Shown here: piece by piece, positions 1 to 4,839 of the stretch
Numbering within the stretch: the first letter of the stretch is position 1
How the letters are laid out: each line of letters starts with the position of its first letter
NCBI GenBank assembly: GCA_964642165.1
Contig: CAZXOC010000337.1
Location: 1-7,278, forward strand
Reading direction: 5' to 3'
From: CAYRVX01 sp964642165
Lineage (GTDB): Bacteria; Planctomycetota; Phycisphaerae; SM23-33
DNA length: 7,278 nucleotides
Translations under genes and position numbers: made by a program
Notes under the pieces: generated by a model
What the model saw: only the letters and a program-made list of their open reading frames with translations
Told to the model about the DNA's origin: nothing
The model's database searches: none

Positions 1-2
1 AG

Positions 3-1523
3 ATCGCCAACCAGGACTACGGCCCGTTCCGCTGCGGCAACCTGTTCGCCGGGAGCGTGATGTTCCTCCAGCCGGCGACGGCCTACGAGGTCCGCTTCGA
101 GATGCGGGACCCCGACGGCGGCGCGGCGGCGCCCAAGGTCGTCACGGCCAGGACGCGCCGCGAGCCCGAAGCGCCGACCGGCGGCCGCACGCTGCACGTA
201 TTCCCGAAGGGGCACGATAGCCCGCGCCCGGCCGGGTCGATCCTGACCGTCAAGGCCGCCTGCGCCCAGGCCAGGCCCGGCGACATCCTGCTGCTGCACG
301 CCGGCGTGTACGACGAGGGAACGCTGGAACTGACCACGTCCGGCGAGCCGGGCAAGCCGATCGTCTTCCGCGGCGCGGCGGACGGGGAGGCGATCCTCCA
401 AGGCAAGGGGCACGGCGGGAACCTCATCGAGATGACCCGGGCCGACCACCTGTGGTTTGAGGACCTCACGCTGCGTCGCGCACGGACGGCGATCTTCGCC
501 GGCAGGGGCAGCGCCGGCGCCCGCGGGCTGGTCGTCCGCCGCTGCAAGATCGAGGACGTGATCATGGGCATCTGGTCGACGTCGAAGGAGTCCGCCGACT
601 GGTACATCGCCGACTGCGTGCTCACCGGCACGAACCGCACGTGGTACCCCAGGCCGAAGGCCTACATGAGCCCGTCGCACACGGGGGTGAACGTCTACGG
701 GCAGGGCATCGTCGTGTGCCACAACCGCATCAGCCGCTTCAGCGACGCCCTGGCCATCGCGAACCAGGCCCCGCGCTCGACGGACGCCCGCGATCAGTGC
801 GTGGCCGTGGACTTCTACAACAACGACCTGTCCTGGGCGCAGGACGACACGCTGGAGGCGGACTACGGATGCCACAACATCCGCGTGTACCGCAACCGCT
901 GCACCAACGCCCACACGGGCCTGTCGGTGCAGCCGTCCTACGGCGGGCCCATCTACCTGATCCGCAACGAGGTGTTCGCCGTCACGGCGCTGTCGCTCAA
1001 GCTGCACAACTACTGCACGGGCTTGGAGATCTACCACAACACGCTGCTGACCGCGCGCCAGGGCTTCCAGTCCTTCTACAAATGGCAGAACGGCATCCTG
1101 CGCAACAACCTGATCCTGGGCGTTCAGCGCTACGCCGTCGAGACGGGCTCCATCACCGCGCAGACCTCGCTGGACTACAACGGCTACCGCCGGGCGGGCG
1201 ATCCGGATCGCTTCATCAAGTGGTACGACGGCAGCAAGTGGGGCCGCTACCGGACCCTCAAGGAGTTCACGCGGGCCACCGGCCACGAGCGGCACGGCAT
1301 CCTGGTGGACTACGACGCCTTCGTCCGCGCCGCCGGGCCCGAGGAGGGCAAGACGTCCGTGCCCTCGGCTTTCGACCTGCGGCTGAAGCGCGGCGCGGCG
1401 CCCGTGGACGCCGGCTGCGTGCTGCCGAACGTGAACGACGGCTTCACGGGCAAGGCGCCCGACCTGGGCTGCCACGAGGTCGGCAAGGGCGTGCCTCACT
1501 ACGGCCCGCGCCCTCGGAAATGA
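3..1523 (+). CDS. Right-handed parallel beta-helix protein with preceding FnIII-like segment (5' partial)
   Basis: The frame is open to the left edge. Translation from base 3 reads IANQDYGPFRCGNLFAGS straight into the GTG at 57, so that GTG and the ATG at 60 are internal codons and the real start is upstream. Numbering from the GTG, residues 1-33 (LQPATAYEVRFEMRDPDGG) look like the last strands of a fibronectin-III or similar beta-sandwich. Residues about 44-105 (a GDILLLHAGVYDEG segment, then GKPIVFRG) are the usual entry of secreted parallel beta-helix proteins (DUF1565/NosD/polysaccharide-lyase-6-like). Residues about 120-365 hold irregular coils with the asparagine ladders typical of PbH1 repeats (FYNND, VYRNR, LIRNE, IYHNT, ILRNN). 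The acidic cluster D263, D264, E267, D269 sits in one turn and could be catalytic or metal-binding. The C-terminus (PDLGCHEVGKGVPHYGPRP) matches the end common to this type. Likely extracellular. Whether it is a polysaccharide lyase, hydrolase or structural protein cannot be decided. It is convergent with the minus-strand genes and ends 22 bases from them. Confidence 0.85.
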   Translation: MANQDYGPFRCGNLFAGSVMFLQPATAYEVRFEMRDPDGGAAAPKVVTARTRREPEAPTGGRTLHVFPKGHDSPRPAGSILTVKAACAQARPGDILLLHAGVYDEGTLELTTSGEPGKPIVFRGAADGEAILQGKGHGGNLIEMTRADHLWFEDLTLRRARTAIFAGRGSAGARGLVVRRCKIEDVIMGIWSTSKESADWYIADCVLTGTNRTWYPRPKAYMSPSHTGVNVYGQGIVVCHNRISRFSDALAIANQAPRSTDARDQCVAVDFYNNDLSWAQDDTLEADYGCHNIRVYRNRCTNAHTGLSVQPSYGGPIYLIRNEVFAVTALSLKLHNYCTGLEIYHNTLLTARQGFQSFYKWQNGILRNNLILGVQRYAVETGSITAQTSLDYNGYRRAGDPDRFIKWYDGSKWGRYRTLKEFTRATGHERHGILVDYDAFVRAAGPEEGKTSVPSAFDLRLKRGAAPVDAGCVLPNVNDGFTGKAPDLGCHEVGKGVPHYGPRPRK

Positions 1524-1532
1524 CGGGCGGGG
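1506..1532. terminator. Weak hairpin at the convergent gene junction, possible terminator
   Basis: Arms 1506-1513 (CCGCGCCC) and 1525-1532 (GGGCGGGG) pair at 7 of 8 positions, with one G-G mismatch, around an 11-base loop that includes the stop codon of the beta-helix gene. A competing perfect 7-base inverted repeat joins 1506-1512 with 1536-1542. Neither is followed by a T tract on either strand, so this is not a canonical intrinsic terminator. At this GC content short inverted repeats arise easily by chance. It is listed because it spans the only place where two transcription units meet. Confidence 0.15.
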
Positions 1533-1545
1533 CTTGGCGCGGAGG

Positions 1546-2553
1546 TCACTGGATCGCCCGGATCGCGGCCTCCAGGAGGTCGACGAGGCTCTCGGTGCTC
1601 TTGCGCTTGCCGGCCCGGACGTCCCGCTTCTCCGCGGCCAGGGCCTTCCGCAGGGCGGGCAGGGCCTTGCGGGCCTTCGGGCCGAGCTTCCCCAGCGCCT
1701 CGCAGGCCGCCTTGCGCGGGTCGTTGTCGAACGCCCGGTAGGCCCGGTCCGTCACGATCCCGGTCAGGAGCGGCAGGATCGCCTCCGTCCTCGGGTTCGC
1801 CTCGAGCAGCTTCGCCAGGGCCGAGCCCACCGAACCCGACCACATGCCTTGCCCCGGATTCGCCAGGTTCCGCAGCACGGCCTCGGCGACACCGGGGTCG
1901 TCCATGCCGTGCTTCCGGAGGATGGGGACGCACTGCCTGAGGATGGCGAACGACGTGCAGGGCCTGCGGACGGCGTTCCTCGCGGCCTCGACGAGCGGCT
2001 TCTTCCTGTCCGTCACCTGCTGGACGGCCTCGATCGCCGCCGCCCTGACCCACCAGTCCTCGTCGTCGGCGGCCGCGGCAAGGGCGGCCGCGGCGGGCTC
2101 GGCCTGCTCCCGGAACATCCCGAGGGCGACGGCGGCCCGGCACCGGACCCAGTACTCCGGCGCGCCGAGGCACGCCTCGAGAGCGGGTACCACGCCCTCC
2201 ATCTCCTTCGCCATGCGACCGCGCGCCCGGCGGGCCGCGGCGGAGGCGTCGGCCTTGAGCGGCTCGAGCCGCACGACGATCGACTCGATGGCGCAGCTCT
2301 GCACGCGCCAGTCCCTGTCCGCCAGCGCCGGCTTCAGCACGGGCCAGGCGGCCGCGCCCTTCGCCGCGATGGCCTCGGCCACGTACCGGCGGCGCGTGGG
2401 AACGTCGTGGCCCATCTTCGTCCGGAGCTTCTCGATGGGCATGGCCATGTACTCGGCGGCGAACCGGTTGTGCGGCGCCGCCTGGCCGAATACCGCCGGC
2501 GCGAGGGCCGCGAGCACCACAAGGGCGGAGAGAATCCGCACGTCCGTCTTCAT
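1546..2553 (-). CDS. Exported HEAT-repeat protein
   Basis: A 335-residue protein. Residues 1-23 form a signal peptide: MKTDVR, then a hydrophobic ILSALVVLAALAPAVF core, with a likely cut near G23 or A25. The mature part is almost all helical and shows HEAT-type repeat pairs at about 66-98 (WPVLKPALADRDWRVQSCA), 118-148 (VPALEACLGAPEYWVRCRA), 150-182 (DDEDWWVRAAAIEAV) and 278-308 (DPRKAACEALGKLGPKARKA). These carry the D-x-x-W/VR-x-x-A/C-A spacing of PBS-lyase-like HEAT repeats. Such solenoids bind proteins; no catalytic motif is visible. The frame stays open upstream to 2907, but that extension is antisense-type arginine-rich sequence inside the preceding gene. The ATG at 2553 is chosen because it gives a signal peptide and overlaps the previous stop as ATGA. 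It is the last gene of the minus-strand run, probably translated with the PDZ/toroid protein and possibly its partner in the periplasm or envelope. The specific function is unknown. Confidence 0.88.
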   Translation of the reverse strand: MKTDVRILSALVVLAALAPAVFGQAAPHNRFAAEYMAMPIEKLRTKMGHDVPTRRRYVAEAIAAKGAAAWPVLKPALADRDWRVQSCAIESIVVRLEPLKADASAAARRARGRMAKEMEGVVPALEACLGAPEYWVRCRAAVALGMFREQAEPAAAALAAAADDEDWWVRAAAIEAVQQVTDRKKPLVEAARNAVRRPCTSFAILRQCVPILRKHGMDDPGVAEAVLRNLANPGQGMWSGSVGSALAKLLEANPRTEAILPLLTGIVTDRAYRAFDNDPRKAACEALGKLGPKARKALPALRKALAAEKRDVRAGKRKSTESLVDLLEAAIRAIQ

Positions 2554-2567
2554 CGTTTCGCCCCCCC
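2550..2567 (-). promoter_or_regulatory. ATGA start-stop overlap with G-rich ribosome binding region
   Basis: The TGA of the PDZ/toroid gene (2552-2550) and the ATG of the HEAT gene (2553-2551) share bases as ATGA, the classic arrangement for translational coupling by terminating ribosomes. On the minus strand a run of seven G (2567-2561) lies seven bases before the ATG and is the only Shine-Dalgarno-like element. It is weak compared with GGAGG, which favours coupling over independent initiation. Confidence 0.7.
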
Positions 2568-4793
2568 GCCGGCGGCCTTCTCGTCGCCTTCGTGGACGAG
2601 GCAGACGTCCACGGGAGAAGTCCGTTTCGGCTTGGCGGCCTGGCGGCGGCAGTGCACGGCGATGACGTTGGGGCCGCGCCGCAGCAGCTCCCGGGCCTTC
2701 GGGTGCAGGGGGATGGTGGCGGCCTCGCCCGCCTTCGGCAGGGCCACGTCCACGACGGCCCATCCGTTCAGATACACTCGCGAGTCCGGCGGGCAGGACA
2801 GGCTCAGGGCGACTCGCCCCTTGGGGACGGACCCGAGGTCGAACCGCCATCGCAGCAGCATCTGCCGGTCCGGCGCCTTCTGTACCGGCGCCTTCTTCCG
2901 GGTCCACTTGCCGTCATCGAAGGCCGCGTCGGCGGCGCGGGCGGGCATCGCCCCCGCCTGCCAGAGGCGGACCGCGTAGCTCTGGGAGCCCAGCGTTCCC
3001 GCCAGCGGCCGCCACGTGCGAGGGCGCCCGTTGTAGACCGAGGGCTTGGGCGTGATGAGCGTGGGCAGGGCCTCGCGCGCCAGCTTCGCGTAGTACAGAT
3101 CGCCCATCGCGGCGGCGCGGCGGATGGACACGAGCCTGTCGTCGTCGAGGCGCCAGCCTCTCGCGCTGAGGCCGGGCTGGTACAGCTCGGCCGCCTGCTT
3201 CTCCGCCGCCAGGGCGCCGGAGGCGGTGGCCTTGGCGAGGGCGGCGAACTCCGGCCTGTCCTCCCTCAGGAAGCGCTTCAGGGCCGAGAGCTGCTCGTGC
3301 GCCAGGTACACGTTCCCCTTGGCGATGTTGGCGCGGATCGCCGCCAGCGTGGACCGGACGTCCTCGGCCCGCTCGGCCCGCATCAGGGCGCGGTCGAGCA
3401 TTCCCTTCGCCCGGCCGAGGATCCGCAGTCTCTTGTAGGGCAGGGCGTAGACGAGCCCCATGGCCCCGGTGGTGAAGCGGGCGTTCGACACCTTCCACGT
3501 TCGTCCGGAGATGTTCTCCGGGCTGGGCTGGCAGACGAAGCCGCCCTCGTCCGTGCGCGCCAGCTCGTAGTACCAGCGGATCTCGTCGAGCAGTGTCCGG
3601 TACTCATCCGGCGGGGCGTACATGCCCCCGACGGGCCCCCACATCCAGCTCCAGAGGCTGCTCGTGTGCGCCTGCTCGTACCCGTGATAGGACAGGCAGG
3701 CCACGGAGGCCATCACGCGGCGCTCGTCGCGGCGGCCCAGCAGGGAGAACACCGTCGCCGACAGGGCGCACTTGCCGTTGTTCTCCAGCGACCCGTAGGG
3801 CAGGTGGTCGCCGTAGGGGACCGAGCCCCGCCGGACGAAGCGGCCGAAGAACTCGTCGCAGCGCCGCAGCACGGCGGGCGTCACGCCGATCCCCGCTTCC
3901 CGCGCCAGGACCAGCGCCAGCCAGTCGGTCAGCCCCGTCTGGTTCACCGCGCCGTACCCGCGCGTGTACGCCCTGTGCCCCCAACTGCCGCACCTCATCT
4001 GGCTCAGGCAGAGGAAGTCGGCCATCTGCCGCATGGCCGGCCGCACGGTGACGTCGCCCGTCCGCAGGTAGTACTCGCTGAGGTACAGGAGCTTGTACCC
4101 CCATCGCCACGAGGTGAGCCCGTGACGGTACGGCCGCACGCCGACGTCCCGCGGCACGAGGTCGCGGGCGAAGTGGTGTGCCGCCCGGCGGGCCGGGTCC
4201 CGGTGGCACGGCTCGGGCGACGCCAGCAGGAGCAGGGGGTTCCAGAAGTAGTCGGTCTCGCCGTCCGGCCGCTGCGCGTCGGCGAGGTACCGGCAGGCGT
4301 TGTGGAGGATCCTGCGGGACTTCGGGCAGTCGAACGGCCAGGTCGCCCTGTAGCTGCCCAGGACGGGCAGCCGGATCGTCACCTTCCCGGCCCTGCCCTC
4401 CCGGACCAGCGACAGGACCAGCCTGCCCTTGCCTTCCTCCGTTTCGCTGTCGGTGATGGCATGGGCCAGTTCGCGGCGAGGGTCCTTGCCCTCGGCGAAG
4501 GGCCTGTCGTTCGCGCCCGTGATCACGTCGTGCTTCCGGAGCACCCCGTCGGCCGGGGAGGTGGGCCGGCAGCCGCGCACGACGATCGTGTGGCCGTTCG
4601 CCCATCCCCAGGCCCCGGTGGGCCCCAGCCGGAGGCGCAGCTCCTGGGGGCTGTCCAGGCGGCGGTGGTAGTGGACGAGGTAGCGATCCCTCTCGACCCG
4701 GCTGCCTGCGAGGGTCGCCGGGCCGCCGCCGGCCAGGCCGATCAGCAGGGCCCAGGTGAGCGGAGCGGCCGGGGCGAGGCGTCGTGTCTGCAT
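2550..4793 (-). CDS. Secreted PDZ / alpha-alpha-toroid protein, DUF6288-like
   Basis: A 747-residue protein. Residues 1-30 are a signal peptide (MQTRR, then hydrophobic PLTWALLIGLAGGG, likely cut near A29). Residues about 50-145 are a PDZ-like domain: the ...RGCRPTSPADGVLRKHDVI pattern, an AHAITDSE helix, then LVLSLVREGRAGKVTIRLP as in HtrA-type PDZ domains. After a linker (PFDCPKSRRIL), residues about 160-465 form an all-helical region with short motifs typical of terpenoid-cyclase-like alpha/alpha toroids: YLADAQRPDG, FLCLSQMRCGSWGH and GYGAVNQTGLTDWLALVLA. No prenyltransferase or cyclase catalytic motif (such as DXDD) is visible. Residues about 470-575 are a charged helical segment. Residues about 600-735 look like a beta-sandwich like those attached to glycoside hydrolases (FDDGKWTRK, RVYLNGWAVVDV, LRRGPNVIAVHC). 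I recall the PDZ-toroid arrangement as that of planctomycete DUF6288 proteins, but the name needs a profile search. The start is set by the signal peptide and the GGAGG ahead of it. It lies 46 bases after the peptidase gene, suggesting an operon and a role in binding or presenting substrates in the envelope. Confidence 0.85.
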   Translation of the reverse strand: MQTRRLAPAAPLTWALLIGLAGGGPATLAGSRVERDRYLVHYHRRLDSPQELRLRLGPTGAWGWANGHTIVVRGCRPTSPADGVLRKHDVITGANDRPFAEGKDPRRELAHAITDSETEEGKGRLVLSLVREGRAGKVTIRLPVLGSYRATWPFDCPKSRRILHNACRYLADAQRPDGETDYFWNPLLLLASPEPCHRDPARRAAHHFARDLVPRDVGVRPYRHGLTSWRWGYKLLYLSEYYLRTGDVTVRPAMRQMADFLCLSQMRCGSWGHRAYTRGYGAVNQTGLTDWLALVLAREAGIGVTPAVLRRCDEFFGRFVRRGSVPYGDHLPYGSLENNGKCALSATVFSLLGRRDERRVMASVACLSYHGYEQAHTSSLWSWMWGPVGGMYAPPDEYRTLLDEIRWYYELARTDEGGFVCQPSPENISGRTWKVSNARFTTGAMGLVYALPYKRLRILGRAKGMLDRALMRAERAEDVRSTLAAIRANIAKGNVYLAHEQLSALKRFLREDRPEFAALAKATASGALAAEKQAAELYQPGLSARGWRLDDDRLVSIRRAAAMGDLYYAKLAREALPTLITPKPSVYNGRPRTWRPLAGTLGSQSYAVRLWQAGAMPARAADAAFDDGKWTRKKAPVQKAPDRQMLLRWRFDLGSVPKGRVALSLSCPPDSRVYLNGWAVVDVALPKAGEAATIPLHPKARELLRRGPNVIAVHCRRQAAKPKRTSPVDVCLVHEGDEKAAGGGAKR

Positions 4794-4803
4794 GGCCGGG
4801 GTT

Positions 4804-4808
4804 CCTCC
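4804..4808 (-). promoter_or_regulatory. Shine-Dalgarno GGAGG for the PDZ/toroid gene
   Basis: On the minus strand GGAGG lies ten bases before the ATG at 4793 and supports that start over the in-frame extension to 4958, which would run into the peptidase gene. A second GGAGG at 4818-4822 is too far (24 bases) to serve this start. The rest of the 46-base gap (4794-4839) shows no hairpin or promoter, consistent with read-through from the peptidase gene. Confidence 0.75.
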
Positions 4809-4839
4809 AGCTCCGGGCCTCCTGGTCGAGCGGCGAGTG

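Noticed and set aside
641..1741. 366-codon plus-strand frame overlapping the end of the beta-helix gene
   Set aside because: A shifted frame within the beta-helix gene, with histidine/proline/arginine-rich translation and no domain. It also runs antisense into the HEAT gene.
2554..2907. 118-codon in-frame N-terminal extension of the HEAT protein
   Set aside because: It would bury the signal peptide internally, lies wholly inside the PDZ/toroid gene and is arginine/proline-rich shadow sequence; the ATGA overlap favours 2553.
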